Positions 10,066 through 19,407 of a stretch of 64,000 nucleotides of DNA are shown here, piece by piece; position 1 is the first letter of the stretch; the number at the start of each line of letters is the position of its first letter. Origin of the DNA: Brevundimonas subvibrioides ATCC 15264. Its GTDB lineage: Bacteria; Pseudomonadota; Alphaproteobacteria; Caulobacterales; Caulobacteraceae. The position numbers and the translations under genes are program-made. The stretch lies in contig NC_014375.1 of assembly GCF_000144605.1 (NCBI RefSeq), positions 3,381,264-3,445,263 of the forward strand. Direction: 5' to 3'. The notes under the pieces are model-generated. The model was not told the origin of the DNA and ran no database searches. It saw nothing but the letters and a program-made list of their open reading frames with translations.

Positions 10066-10367
10066 TCCTGCCTGCCCCCTCGCCGCCTCCGTCCGGAGTC
10101 GGCATGTCGAGCCTTGGACCTATCCCAACCCAAGAGTGTCCGAAAGCCCGATTTTGCAGCCCGCCGATCCCGATCCATGCCCTGGGCGCCACGACGCTCC
10201 TCTGTTCTCCGGCCGGGCGGGCCATCGGCGAAAACCGTCCTTGACGAGGCGGGCAAGGTCTGTACGACGCCCTTTGCAGGCGAAGGCCGTGGTGGGGGGA
10301 CTTCCGTGACTCCGAGGACGAGCATGAGACGCGGTTACCTGCGCACCGGCCATGCGGGCGCGTCGCT
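10066..10367. promoter_or_regulatory. Divergent intergenic region between two FkbM genes
   Basis: A 302-base gap without a convincing gene. The best promoter-like match is for the plus strand: TTGACG at 10241-10246 and TACGAC at 10263-10268, 16 bases apart. A 15-codon ORF starting ATG at 10324 ends in a TGA that overlaps the GTG start at 10368. It could be a leader peptide coupled to the next gene, or chance. Confidence 0.35.
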
Positions 10368-11312
10368 GTGAGACAGCAGACGGTCGAGCAGGAGCCACTG
10401 GTCACGCCCGGCGGTGGCTATCTGCCGGCCATGGTGACCTATGCGCAGAATTTCGAGGACGTCATGCTGCGTCGCGCCCTCCAGGATATCGGGACGGGGT
10501 TCTACATCGACATCGGGGCCTGCGACCCGGTGGAGCTGTCGGTGACCAACGCCTTCTACAAAATGGGCTGGCGCGGCATCAACATCGAGCCGAACCCGGA
10601 ATTCGCCGAGCGCCTCCTCGAGGCACGACCGCGCGACATCACCCTCGCCTGCGCCGTCAGCGACACGGACGCCAGCGCCGTCTTCCACGTGGTCGAGGGC
10701 ACCGGCCTGTCCCGGCTCGCGGACCATGAGCCGGAGGTGGTGGCCCTCAACCCCGCGCCCCGACACGACATCACCGTCGAGACGCGGCGACTGGACTCCG
10801 TCTGGAAGGAACATGTGGGCGATGCCTGCGTCGATTTCCTGAAAATCGACGCCGAGGGTGCCGAGCACGCGATCGTCGCCAGCACCGATTTCAGAATATA
10901 CCGTCCACGGATCATCGTCCTGGAGGCGACGGAAGCCTTCAGCCAGCGCGCCGCCTGGGCCACGATGGAGCCACTGATCCTCGGGGCAGACTACCTGTTT
11001 GCCTATTTCGACGGGCTGAACCGCTACTATGTCCGCAGCGAGGATGCCGACCGGCTGGCGGCGTTCGCCCTTCCGCCTTGCCTGTTCGACAATTTCACGC
11101 CTTGCGCCGTCGTCGATCTGCAAGGGCGGATCGACGAGCTGACAGGCGCGTTCCACCACCAGAACGATCTGATCACGCTTCAGCGCAATCAGATGGACCT
11201 TATCCGGAACGAGGCCCTCGGCATCGCACAGACAGCTTTCGACCGTCTCGCGGAAAGCCTCGACGCCCTGGGTCCGCGTCCAGACGGGGCGACGACGGAG
11301 CCTCAACCGTGA
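10368..11312 (+). CDS. FkbM family methyltransferase
   Basis: A 314-residue FkbM-type SAM-dependent methyltransferase. It contains TYAQNFEDVMLRRAL, a common opening of this family, then FYIDIGACDPVELSVT as the SAM loop, INIEPNPEF, and VDFLKIDAEGAEHAIV (Asp-Ala-Glu-Gly). The last 60 residues form a predicted amphipathic helix (Gln- and Asn-rich). The GTG at 10368 opens the frame; an ATG at 10431 (residue 22) is an alternative start because the family similarity begins there. Its stop overlaps the GTG start of the double glycosyltransferase (GTGA at 11309-11312), implying coupling. It probably O-methylates a sugar of the same glycan. Confidence 0.85.
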   Translation: MRQQTVEQEPLVTPGGGYLPAMVTYAQNFEDVMLRRALQDIGTGFYIDIGACDPVELSVTNAFYKMGWRGINIEPNPEFAERLLEARPRDITLACAVSDTDASAVFHVVEGTGLSRLADHEPEVVALNPAPRHDITVETRRLDSVWKEHVGDACVDFLKIDAEGAEHAIVASTDFRIYRPRIIVLEATEAFSQRAAWATMEPLILGADYLFAYFDGLNRYYVRSEDADRLAAFALPPCLFDNFTPCAVVDLQGRIDELTGAFHHQNDLITLQRNQMDLIRNEALGIAQTAFDRLAESLDALGPRPDGATTEPQP

Positions 11313-13825
11313 AGGTGCTCGTCGACGGCCGCGTCTATTCCTCCGGCGCCTACGACCGCGGCATGGGCCGCTATGTCGATCACGTCATCGATCTGCTGCA
11401 GAGCAAGGGCCACGAGGTCTGCGTGCTTCTGTTCCAGGACTGCCATCTGGAACGGTCGTCGCCCCTGCTGCAGACCTGCGGGATCCGGTACGCGAACTAC
11501 AATGTGGAGACCCTGGCTCCGACGACGGAGCTGCGCTACCGCGACGCCCACAACTTCACGACCTTCCTCTCGAAACTGGTCGCCCTGGACGGCTTCGACC
11601 TCTACGTCGACGCCACGCCCTTCCTGTCGCCGATGCGGTTCGACCTGCTGGCCTGCCCGGTCGTCACGATCTGCTACGACTTCATCCCGCTGAAGCTGCT
11701 GCACGACTACATCACCAACGAGGTGGTCGTCGAAATCTACTACAACGGCCTGTCGCGGGTTCTGAAGGCGGATCACGTGATCTCGATCTCGGAAACGGTC
11801 GCCCTCGAGGCGGCGCAGTTCCTGGGTCTGGCCCCGGAAGCCATCAGCGTCATCGCCCCGCGGCTCGATCCGATCTACGAGACGTGGGCGGGCGCGGCCC
11901 GGGAGGACGGGGATGCGCCCTACCTCTTCGGCATGGTGGGCGGGCACCGGTCCAAGAACCCGGATGTCGCCATCCGCATGTATCGCGACATCGTGGATGC
12001 CGGTGTCGCCGAGGTGCGGGTGAACGCGCCGACGAAGGACCAGTTCGAACACCTGAAGAATGCCGGGCTGCTGAAGGGCATCGAGGCGACCTATTCGGTC
12101 ACCGAGGTGGAGAAGCTGGAGCTCCAGTCCCGCGCCCATGTCGTGTCGCATCTGTCGCTCGAGGAAGGCTTCGGCATTCCCCTGCTTGAGGCGATCTTCC
12201 TGCGCCGCAAGGTCGTCGTGCTCGACATTGCGATGAACCGGGAGATCCTCGGCAAGAGCGACCGGAGTGACGCCGGTGCGGTGTTCTGGCTCGACCCCGA
12301 CAACCAGGTTCTGCCGATGGAGGCGTTCGCGACGTTCCTGGCGACCGACCCGGACCCCGCCTATTTCGACGACGTCCGGTCCTACTACCTGCGTCACTGG
12401 CGGGACTCGGCGATCGTGGCGGATCGCGCCCTGCAGTCGGCGGTCGAGGCCAGCGCCCGCTGGTTCTCGGACGTCCAGTTCAAGATCTTCTCCTCGATCC
12501 CGGGCAGCTTCTGCGGCGTGGCCGACTACTCCCTCTGCTACGTCCGAAGCACCCCCTCGAATGTCGTCCTGTTCTTCTCGGAGGGCGACCAGAAGACCGT
12601 CTCTCACACGCCGAATGTGAGACTGGCGGCCCACGGCGAATACGAGAACTTCCAGAAGCGGCACCCGGGAGTGCCGGGCCTGTTCAATCTCGCGTTTTCC
12701 CAGGCCCTCTATCCGGGCATCGAGCTTCTGCAGGCCCACGCCCAGGCGAGCGACGTCCTGCTTATCCACGAGCGGGCCTATGTGCCCGGGCTCTGGCACT
12801 TCAAGGCGCAGAAGGGGCAGCTCGACGATCTGGCGCTCAGCCTGCCGCGCTCCTCGGAGCGCGCCGCCACGGCCGCGGCGACCGACCTGGCCCTGTCTCA
12901 CCTGGTGAACAAGCGGGACACGGCGGAGAAGAGCCGACCCGCCCTCTCGGCGGACTGGCTGGTGGAAAAGCCCATCACCCTGGTCTCGCATCTGCCCAAG
13001 CCGGTTCTGGCCAAGATGCGCGAGGCCCGGCAGGCCGACAGCGAACTGCAGAACGACCTCGATGAACTCGAGGGCTCATTCGCCTTCGTGCCGCTGGGGA
13101 TCGACCCGCGCGGCGGGCCGGCGGTCGCCCGGGCCGCTCAGGCCGCCCGGCGCCGGCACGGCGTCCAGGCGGACGACATCGTGCTGGGACATTTCGGTCT
13201 GATCCTGAACGACATCAAGCGCCTGGCCGAGATCATCGACGTCACCGCGCGGTTCATCGCCGAGAAGAAGGCGGAGGGTGAAGCCCGCCGGCTGTTCTTC
13301 GTCCTGTCGGGCAAGATCATCGATCAGCAATTGTTCGACGACACCCGGGCGCAGTTCGCACGACTGGGGATCGGATCCCGCCTGATCTATTCCAACCCGG
13401 TTCTCGAGGACGATTTCGACGCCGAGATCGCCATGTGCGATGCCGTCTTCTGCTTCCGGAAGCAGATCAGGGGCCAGCTCTCGCACATTTTCGTCCGTGC
13501 ACTGTCGATGGGGCGGCCCGTGATCGTGAACGAGGACAGCGGCTATGCCTACGACCCGCGCCTGGTGGTGCAGGACAAGGCGCTGGAGCCGGGCCTGCGC
13601 GCCGTGCTGCAGACCATCTGCAACCGTGACACCGCTGCCGAACTGCGGCGGATTTCATACGCTCAGTACCAGAAACACCATAGAGGCGATCGCAGCCTGA
13701 ACCGCATACTGAAGAAGAAGAGGCCATGGACACGCTTCCCCGCAGCAAGATTATCGGTATCGAGGATTTTGCGAACGCTGAGCTCAGCCCTTACCTCGAA
13801 GCCGCTGCCTTCGAAGACACTCTAG
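11309..13825 (+). CDS. Large double-module glycosyltransferase
   Basis: An 838-residue protein with two glycosyltransferase units. Unit 1 (residues 1-380) begins KVLVDGRVYSSGAYDRGMGRY and has the EX7E motif EGFGIPLLE at Glu286 and Glu294. Unit 2 (from about residue 390, FKIFSSIPGSFCGVADYSLCY) includes DIVLGHFGLILNDIKRLAEI and an IRGQLSHIFVRALSMGRPVIV donor-site region. The frame extends upstream to 11078, but that part is Arg-rich shadow sequence over the FkbM gene, so the GTG overlapping its stop is used. The last 33 codons overlap the next gene by 100 bases; the tail WTRFPAARLSVSRIL is not glycosyltransferase-like. It resembles the 4222-6606 protein in layout. Confidence 0.85.
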   Translation: MKVLVDGRVYSSGAYDRGMGRYVDHVIDLLQSKGHEVCVLLFQDCHLERSSPLLQTCGIRYANYNVETLAPTTELRYRDAHNFTTFLSKLVALDGFDLYVDATPFLSPMRFDLLACPVVTICYDFIPLKLLHDYITNEVVVEIYYNGLSRVLKADHVISISETVALEAAQFLGLAPEAISVIAPRLDPIYETWAGAAREDGDAPYLFGMVGGHRSKNPDVAIRMYRDIVDAGVAEVRVNAPTKDQFEHLKNAGLLKGIEATYSVTEVEKLELQSRAHVVSHLSLEEGFGIPLLEAIFLRRKVVVLDIAMNREILGKSDRSDAGAVFWLDPDNQVLPMEAFATFLATDPDPAYFDDVRSYYLRHWRDSAIVADRALQSAVEASARWFSDVQFKIFSSIPGSFCGVADYSLCYVRSTPSNVVLFFSEGDQKTVSHTPNVRLAAHGEYENFQKRHPGVPGLFNLAFSQALYPGIELLQAHAQASDVLLIHERAYVPGLWHFKAQKGQLDDLALSLPRSSERAATAAATDLALSHLVNKRDTAEKSRPALSADWLVEKPITLVSHLPKPVLAKMREARQADSELQNDLDELEGSFAFVPLGIDPRGGPAVARAAQAARRRHGVQADDIVLGHFGLILNDIKRLAEIIDVTARFIAEKKAEGEARRLFFVLSGKIIDQQLFDDTRAQFARLGIGSRLIYSNPVLEDDFDAEIAMCDAVFCFRKQIRGQLSHIFVRALSMGRPVIVNEDSGYAYDPRLVVQDKALEPGLRAVLQTICNRDTAAELRRISYAQYQKHHRGDRSLNRILKKKRPWTRFPAARLSVSRILRTLSSALTSKPLPSKTL

Positions 13826-15366
13826 AGTTCGGCTTCGACGCCGCATCCGTCACCCCGGACTGCAAGCTGTGGGAAACCGCCATGGCGCTGCGGACCCTGG
13901 ACGGTGCGGGCCTTCTGAAGGCCGGCAGCGTGATCTGCGGCGTGGGCGCGGGTGCCGGCCCGACCACCTTCGCCGTCGCCGAGCGGGGATGCATGGTCTT
14001 CGCCGCCGACCGCTATCTGGAGGTCACGCCGCGCTCCGACGTGACGCCGGCCTCCATGATGGTTCGGCCGCAACAGTACACGCGTCGCCCCCTCGCGCGC
14101 GGCAGCGTCATCCCGGTGCATTCCGATCCCCGCGCCCTCGGCCTGCCCTCCGGTCATTTCGACGGGGTCTTCGCCAGTGGCGAGATCGGCCGCCTCGGCT
14201 CCGCCGGCAGCCTGGCCGCCGCGATGGAAGAAATCGGGCGCGTGCTGAAGCCGGGCGGAGTCGCCTCCGTCGTCGCCGAGTTCCTGCTGGAAGGGCCGAA
14301 CGGCGCGACCGGTTTCGACGAGGACTTCCTGCTGCTGACGCCCGATCTCATCCAGCGATACATCGTGGAACCGTCCGGCCTGGAACTGCTGGATGCGCCC
14401 ACCTTCGAGCTGTCGCGCCAGACCTACGATGCCCGGGCGGTGCTGAAGGATTTCGGATCCAGCGTGAGGTCGCCCCGGACCGTCGACCAGAAGAAGAACG
14501 TGTTTCCCAACCTCGTCATCTTCCACGAGGGTTTCCTGTTCTGTCCGATCCATCTGGCCCTGCGCAAACCGCTGGAACCGGCGGCACGTGAGACGCCCGC
14601 CGCGCCGATCAGCGCACGCTTTGCCCGTGCCGTGGAGCAGCAGGCGATCGCCGCATCCGGCGCCCTGGCGCGCCAGATCCATGTGTGGAACGACGCCTTC
14701 GGTCGTGACGACGACGAGATCGGTCGCAAGAACGCGGAGATCGTCCAGCTGTCCGCCGCCAATGCCACGATGAGCAGCTATGACCAGAGGCGGGTGGCCT
14801 TGCAGGCGGTTCTCGACGGTGCCCTGCACGGACCGGCCAGCGGGGACCTGGCCGAACGACTTCGCGAGGCGGGCTACAAGGGCTTTTCCTGGGTCGAGGC
14901 CGGCCAATGGGCGGGCCATACCATCAGCACCATGATCGGACAGGACGCCGATCCGGTCATGATGTCGGGCGGGCTCAAGGGCGTGCTCTGCTACGGCCCC
15001 TATGTGAGCCTGCCGCGGGGTCGCTACCGCGTCGAGATCGACGCCTTCGTGCTGGACCGGCCCAGGGGCACGCTCGAGTGCGCGGTCATCGAAAACTTCG
15101 GCGCGAAGACGGTCGTCGAAGAGATGGTGGCCGTGACGACCCTGCCGAAGCGTTCGGCCGAGCCCCGCCCCGTCATCCTTCAGTTCGACCTCGACGAACC
15201 CATCACCAACGCCGAGTTCCGCGTGATCAGCGATTCCGCCAGCAATGTCGCGATCCGCAGCATCGCCCTGATGGAGCGTTGGCTGGAACCGGCGGAGCCC
15301 GTCGAGGCTCCGGCCGGATCTCAGGGTCGCCGACGCGCGGCGAACCGGGCCGTCAAAGCGCCGTGA
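13726..15366 (+). CDS. Methyltransferase-fold protein with C-terminal beta-rich domain
   Basis: A 546-residue protein. Residues about 40-200 look like a class I methyltransferase: DCKLWETAMALRTLDGAGLL, then VICGVGAGAGPTTFAVA as the SAM loop, and EEIGRVLKPGGVASVVAEF. Residues about 290-365 form a helical linker. Residues about 400-530 form a beta-rich domain (YGPYVSLPRGRYRVEI and PVILQFDLDEPITNAEFRV) shared with the proteins at 8058-9125 and 15353-16462. The ATG at 13726 has a strong AGAAGAGG ribosome site and lies 100 bases inside the end of the glycosyltransferase gene. The N-terminal half is paralogous to 17442-18611. Substrate unknown; a carbohydrate-binding role for the beta domain is only inference. 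Confidence 0.75.
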   Translation: MDTLPRSKIIGIEDFANAELSPYLEAAAFEDTLEFGFDAASVTPDCKLWETAMALRTLDGAGLLKAGSVICGVGAGAGPTTFAVAERGCMVFAADRYLEVTPRSDVTPASMMVRPQQYTRRPLARGSVIPVHSDPRALGLPSGHFDGVFASGEIGRLGSAGSLAAAMEEIGRVLKPGGVASVVAEFLLEGPNGATGFDEDFLLLTPDLIQRYIVEPSGLELLDAPTFELSRQTYDARAVLKDFGSSVRSPRTVDQKKNVFPNLVIFHEGFLFCPIHLALRKPLEPAARETPAAPISARFARAVEQQAIAASGALARQIHVWNDAFGRDDDEIGRKNAEIVQLSAANATMSSYDQRRVALQAVLDGALHGPASGDLAERLREAGYKGFSWVEAGQWAGHTISTMIGQDADPVMMSGGLKGVLCYGPYVSLPRGRYRVEIDAFVLDRPRGTLECAVIENFGAKTVVEEMVAVTTLPKRSAEPRPVILQFDLDEPITNAEFRVISDSASNVAIRSIALMERWLEPAEPVEAPAGSQGRRRAANRAVKAP

Positions 15367-16462
15367 ACTTCAGCCGGCGCTCCACCCGGAGCCCGGCAAC
15401 GCCGTAGCTGAACAGCCGGTTCTGAAAACCGAACCGCATGTCGGCGAGTTCGAAATCGAGGGTGATCGGCTTCCATTCACCTTTCGGCAGCGTCTTGCCC
15501 GTCAGTTCCGTACGCCCCTCGACGACGGAACCGTCGCCGACGATCACGTCGACGTGGCCCAGGATCTGGCTGGGCTTGATGTCGGTGGTCCGCATCACGT
15601 TCAGGGTGGTCCGATAGCGGCCCGCCTTGATCGGCGCGTAGGGCCCGAAGGAGAGCGGGCCGGAGTCGCCGATGTCGGACTGCCACGCCAGGCGTCCGTC
15701 GGCGAGGGTCTCGGGCTTGCCGATGGTGGTCACCAGTCGGTCCATCCGCTCCGGCCAACCGATCGCCCAGTACCGGTCGATGATGTCCAGGACCTTGGCC
15801 GTGTCGGGCTCGCGGTCGGCCCGGACCGCCTCGATCCACCAGAGATAGGAGTTCTCGGCATCGTCGATGGCCGCGACGGACCGGAACACCAGCGCGGGCG
15901 GCGAGATCTCCGCCAGGCCGTCGATCGGGAGGACCTCGCCCGTGGCCGCGTCGCGACACAGCAGGATGCCGGCCACGCGCTGCACGTCGAAGCCGGCGGC
16001 CGTCACCAGCTCCACGGCCTCTTCGACCGTCAGTTCAACCATGTGCTCGGGATGGGCACCGCCGTAGATCTGCGTGATCGTCCGGTTGGGGCTGTCGATA
16101 ATCATGCGACCGCCGGGGCGGAGCACCCGGTGCGCCTCGGCCAGGAATCCGGCGACCTCCTCCTGCCAGAGGTGCTCGATATTCTGGCCTGACACGAGCA
16201 GATCCGCGACGCCGGTCTCGACGTCGGGCATGGAGCCCGCTGTATTGGCCACCCATTCCACATTGGCCGGCAGAACCGCCGGCGGTGCCGAGTAGTATTC
16301 GACGCCGATATGGCGTGCGGGCGCGCCGCAGGTGGCGTCGATCCAGTCGAAATACCATTGGCCGGCAGCGCCTATACTGACCAGGACCTGGCCTTCTGCG
16401 CGCGTACGGGCCAGGTTGGCCGTCCTGCCGGCATGCAGAACGGGGCTCAGATCAAAAGACAA
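15353..16462 (-). CDS. Methyltransferase-fold protein with C-terminal beta-rich domain
   Basis: Class I methyltransferase-like protein of about 369 residues. It has a SAM loop QVLVSIGAAGQWYFDWI and then IGVEYYSAPP. The segment VADLLVSGQNIEHLWQEEVAGFLAEAHRVLRPGGRMII includes the Glu-His-Leu-Trp stretch typical of the family. The C-terminal 120 residues (FGPYAPIKAGRYRTTLNV and WKPITLDFELADM) form the shared beta domain. It is paralogous along its whole length to 8058-9125. The frame is open to an ATG at 16585, but the extra 41 codons are AT-rich and unlike the family, so the TTG at 16462 behind AGGGTGG is preferred. Start uncertain. It converges on and overlaps 13726-15366 by 14 bases. Confidence 0.7.
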   Translation of the reverse strand: MSFDLSPVLHAGRTANLARTRAEGQVLVSIGAAGQWYFDWIDATCGAPARHIGVEYYSAPPAVLPANVEWVANTAGSMPDVETGVADLLVSGQNIEHLWQEEVAGFLAEAHRVLRPGGRMIIDSPNRTITQIYGGAHPEHMVELTVEEAVELVTAAGFDVQRVAGILLCRDAATGEVLPIDGLAEISPPALVFRSVAAIDDAENSYLWWIEAVRADREPDTAKVLDIIDRYWAIGWPERMDRLVTTIGKPETLADGRLAWQSDIGDSGPLSFGPYAPIKAGRYRTTLNVMRTTDIKPSQILGHVDVIVGDGSVVEGRTELTGKTLPKGEWKPITLDFELADMRFGFQNRLFSYGVAGLRVERRLKFTAL

Positions 16463-16617
16463 GGTCCACCCTACGTTCAGCCGAGATGGGGCCTCACTAC
16501 ACCAAAAAGAGAGGATGTCACGTGCCGTCCGCCCGCGACGGCGGGTTGCGTCCTCCCGCGCGCCGATTAGAACAGAACCGTACATTTCCCGATCCTTGCC
16601 ACGCTGGAGACCCTGCC

Positions 16618-17265
16618 ATGTCCGCTGAAGGGGATATCGACCGGATCGTTCAGGAAGCTCATTTCCCGGATGGATCAGCGCCCGGTGTCATGGTCGAAAT
16701 CGGGGCCGCGCACCCGGACGACCTGTCGATCAGCCGTCGCTTCCGTGACCGGGGCTGGCGGATCCTGGCGGTGGAGCCCAATCCGGCCTTCTGCGAGGAA
16801 CATCGCAAGCGGGGCTACGCGGTGCTGCAGTTCGCCTGCAGCGACCATGACGAGGACGAGGCGAGCTTCACCGTCGTCGAGAGCCGGGACTCGATCTATC
16901 ACGGGGTCAACGTGACGTTTGAATCGTTCTCGTCCCTGGGTCTGCGGGACAAGTTCGCCGAACTGCATGGCACCGTCGAAACCAGGACCTTCCAGATTCC
17001 GGTCGTGGTCCGACGTCTGGATCGCCTCATGGCGGAGTTCGCGCCGGAAGTGACGGGCATCGACCTGCTGGCGATCGACGTGGAGGGCTGGGAGCTGGAC
17101 GTCATGCGCGGCTTCGATCTGGAGCGGTTCGCCCCGCGCGTCGTCATTCTCGAGAACCTGTTCGATGACCCCGGCTACCGGGACTATATGACGGAGCGCG
17201 GCTACAGGCTCTGGGATACCGTCGTCCCGAACGAGGTCTATGTCCGGGCGCGCCCCCAGGCCTGA
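16618..17265 (+). CDS. FkbM family methyltransferase
   Basis: A 215-residue compact FkbM-type methyltransferase. PGVMVEIGAAHPDDLSISRRF is the SAM loop, followed by ILAVEPNPAFCEEH and TGIDLLAIDVEGWELDVMRGF (Asp-Val-Glu-Gly hallmark). It is shorter than the other two FkbM proteins of the cluster and consists of little more than the catalytic fold. The ATG at 16618 is preceded by CTGGAGA. The frame is open upstream to 16486, but that stretch lies in the AT-rich divergent region and looks non-coding. A role in glycan O-methylation is inferred from family and context. Confidence 0.85.
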   Translation: MSAEGDIDRIVQEAHFPDGSAPGVMVEIGAAHPDDLSISRRFRDRGWRILAVEPNPAFCEEHRKRGYAVLQFACSDHDEDEASFTVVESRDSIYHGVNVTFESFSSLGLRDKFAELHGTVETRTFQIPVVVRRLDRLMAEFAPEVTGIDLLAIDVEGWELDVMRGFDLERFAPRVVILENLFDDPGYRDYMTERGYRLWDTVVPNEVYVRARPQA

Positions 17266-17441
17266 CAGGCCTGCTGCGACACCCGCGTTCTGACGGGCCG
17301 ACAACCGGGGATCAGCCGGACGCAAGCTGAACGTGCAACCGAACGCCGACGCGCGCGCTTGACCTGAGGCGGGTGAACAATCCGCCCATGGTGTCGGCCC
17401 TGGCTTTCGCGTCGCGAGCCTCCTGCACCCGTCAGGCCGAC

Positions 17442-18611
17442 ATGCCGTATCCGCCCCAAGCAACGCCCGGCACCGAGATCCCGACCACTCCAGACGGGCC
17501 TCTCGACGTCGGCGAGCACGGTGAGGCCCGCCCCTTCACCGGTCTGTCCGAGGAGGAGGTCAGCTGGGCCTATCGCGTCCTGCTGTCGCGCGAGCCGGAA
17601 TCGAAGGCGACCATCGACCTTCAGAGGACCAATCCGGACATGGGCGCCCTGCGCCGATCCCTGACCAACACGGGGGAGTTCACCACCCTCCACGCCCAGT
17701 CCTACGCCATTCCGATCTTTCTCGTGCCGGACGCCATCGACGGGCGGATAGAGATCTTCGAGCCGACGCTCGAGACGCCGACGTCCCAGATGTGCACCGC
17801 CAGCCAGGCCGACGAGGGTCACTACAGGCGCTTTTGCGAAACGGCGGGATATCCGCCCGACGAACTGCACCGCAAATACTGGGAGTGGAGCTTTATCTAT
17901 CGCGTCATCGAGGACGCGGGACTGTTCGGTACGGGGGCGCGCGGCCTCGTCTTCGCCGTCGGCACCGAGCCCCTGCCCGCCATGTTCGTGGCCCAGGGCT
18001 GCGATATCCTGGCTTCGGACGGACCGCAGGACGCCAAGGACATGTGGGCGTCCGCGGGCGAACATTCCGACACCGTCGAGGCGCTGTTCAAGCCCGGCAT
18101 CTGTTCGCTCGAGGACATGAGGCTCCACGTCGAGACGCGCACCATCGACATGCTGGACCTGCCCGATGACACGGGAGTCTTCGACTTCCTGTGGTCGTCC
18201 TGCTCGATCGAGCATCTGGGCGGCATCCAGGCGGCCGGGGATTTCGTCAAGAACGCCATGCGGATGCTCAAACCGGGCGGCCTTGCGGTGCACACGACCG
18301 AGTTCAACCTGTCCTCGAACACGGACACCATCGACGGCTGGCCGACCTGCATCTTTCGCAAGACCGATCTGGAGGCCCTGACCCGGGAGCTCGTCGACAT
18401 GGGTCATACGGTCCGGGACTGGAATTTCTGGCCCGGCGCCAATGGAGAGCGGGACGCCCACATCGACTTTCCGCCACATGCGCCGCCACACCTGAAGATC
18501 GGACTCTATCAGTTCACGGCGACCAGCATCGGGATCATCATCCAGAACGCCGGGGACCGACTCGCGCCGGCTACAGCGCGGCCAGACGGGCCTGCCGCTC
18601 CACAGCCGTGA
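17442..18611 (+). CDS. DUF4214-like domain fused to a methyltransferase-like domain
   Basis: A protein of about 389 residues. Residues about 30-85 carry a DUF4214-like unit ([18 protein letters not shown], closing in NTGEFTTLH), similar to the protein at 2347-3060. Residues about 130-370 resemble the methyltransferase half of 13726-15366 ([67 protein letters not shown]). The SAM loop Gly-Thr-Glu-Pro-Leu is less glycine-rich than usual. Starts at 17373 (GTG) and 17388 (ATG) are also open; none has a good ribosome site. The 3' end overlaps the convergent sulfotransferase-like gene by 41 bases. Function unknown; a glycan-modifying role is inferred. Confidence 0.68.
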   Translation: MPYPPQATPGTEIPTTPDGPLDVGEHGEARPFTGLSEEEVSWAYRVLLSREPESKATIDLQRTNPDMGALRRSLTNTGEFTTLHAQSYAIPIFLVPDAIDGRIEIFEPTLETPTSQMCTASQADEGHYRRFCETAGYPPDELHRKYWEWSFIYRVIEDAGLFGTGARGLVFAVGTEPLPAMFVAQGCDILASDGPQDAKDMWASAGEHSDTVEALFKPGICSLEDMRLHVETRTIDMLDLPDDTGVFDFLWSSCSIEHLGGIQAAGDFVKNAMRMLKPGGLAVHTTEFNLSSNTDTIDGWPTCIFRKTDLEALTRELVDMGHTVRDWNFWPGANGERDAHIDFPPHAPPHLKIGLYQFTATSIGIIIQNAGDRLAPATARPDGPAAPQP

Positions 18612-19356
18612 AGAAATAGCGGAACCACGGATCTTCATAGAGCCGCGCCACGACGTCGGCCGAGGGCGTGAATCCGTCCTTGAAGGCCAGATAGCGGGGA
18701 TCGAGGTTCACACGGTCGCGGCTCATCTCGAACCGGGGGGCGATCTCGGCCTGGATATAGCCCTCGACAGCCTCCATCCGGTCGGCCCGGTAGAGGACAA
18801 TGGTGAATCCGTCCTGTTCGATCACCCGAAGGCCCCGTTCGTGATCGAAGGGTTCGGCGCGAAGATCGACCCCGAAGGCCTTGCGGGCGATCAGCTCCAT
18901 GTCCTCGATCGAATACTTGTTCCAAGGGTGGGTCTGGCCGGACATCTCGTGCGGGTGATTGGCCGCGATCGCCTCGTAGTCCAGCGCGAACTGGCCCGCG
19001 AGGCTGACCCACCACGCCACAGGTTCGCGATAGCCGAAGAAGAAATGCAGCCGTCGCGAGGACGTCTCCAGACGGGCCTTGAGGATATCCTCTATGCCGA
19101 TCCCCGCATCAGCCAGCACATGGCCGTTGGCGAACGCCTCATGGGTGGAGGGGTTGGTGTGGGCATGGATCACCCGATGACCGAGCCGCTGCAGCCCGTA
19201 CTGGATCGATGTCGTGCTGCACTTCGGAATGCTGACGACCCAGACATCGGTCTCCATCGCCGCGTTCAGATCGCCGACATCGGGGTTCTCGAAGAGGTTG
19301 TCCCGCAGAATGGCGCGAACATCTTCGGACTGAACGTCTGGGTTGCACTCACTCAT
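18571..19356 (-). CDS. Sulfotransferase-like protein
   Basis: A 261-residue protein with an N-terminal [19 protein letters not shown] segment. This matches the 5'-phosphosulfate-binding loop of PAPS-dependent sulfotransferases (Pro-Lys-Ser-Gly-Thr-Thr-Ser), with Cys-Ser in place of Ser-Gly. Later [19 protein letters not shown] fits the family's Arg-Asp-Pro 3'-phosphate-binding segment (here Arg-Glu-Pro). It may sulfate a sugar of the neighbouring glycan. No PAPS synthesis genes are seen in the window. A phage or nucleotide kinase-like use of the P-loop is an alternative. It is divergent from argB across 51 bases. Confidence 0.6.
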   Translation of the reverse strand: MSECNPDVQSEDVRAILRDNLFENPDVGDLNAAMETDVWVVSIPKCSTTSIQYGLQRLGHRVIHAHTNPSTHEAFANGHVLADAGIGIEDILKARLETSSRRLHFFFGYREPVAWWVSLAGQFALDYEAIAANHPHEMSGQTHPWNKYSIEDMELIARKAFGVDLRAEPFDHERGLRVIEQDGFTIVLYRADRMEAVEGYIQAEIAPRFEMSRDRVNLDPRYLAFKDGFTPSADVVARLYEDPWFRYFFTAVERQARLAAL

Positions 19357-19407
19357 GGCGATGCCTTAACCCGTGACACCGCCTCCGCCCACCGCTATCT
19401 CGCGCCG

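Noticed and set aside
11078..11308. N-terminal extension of the double glycosyltransferase
   Set aside because: It lies over the end of the FkbM gene in another frame and is an Arg/Pro/Ser-rich shadow; the GTG overlapping the FkbM stop fits better.
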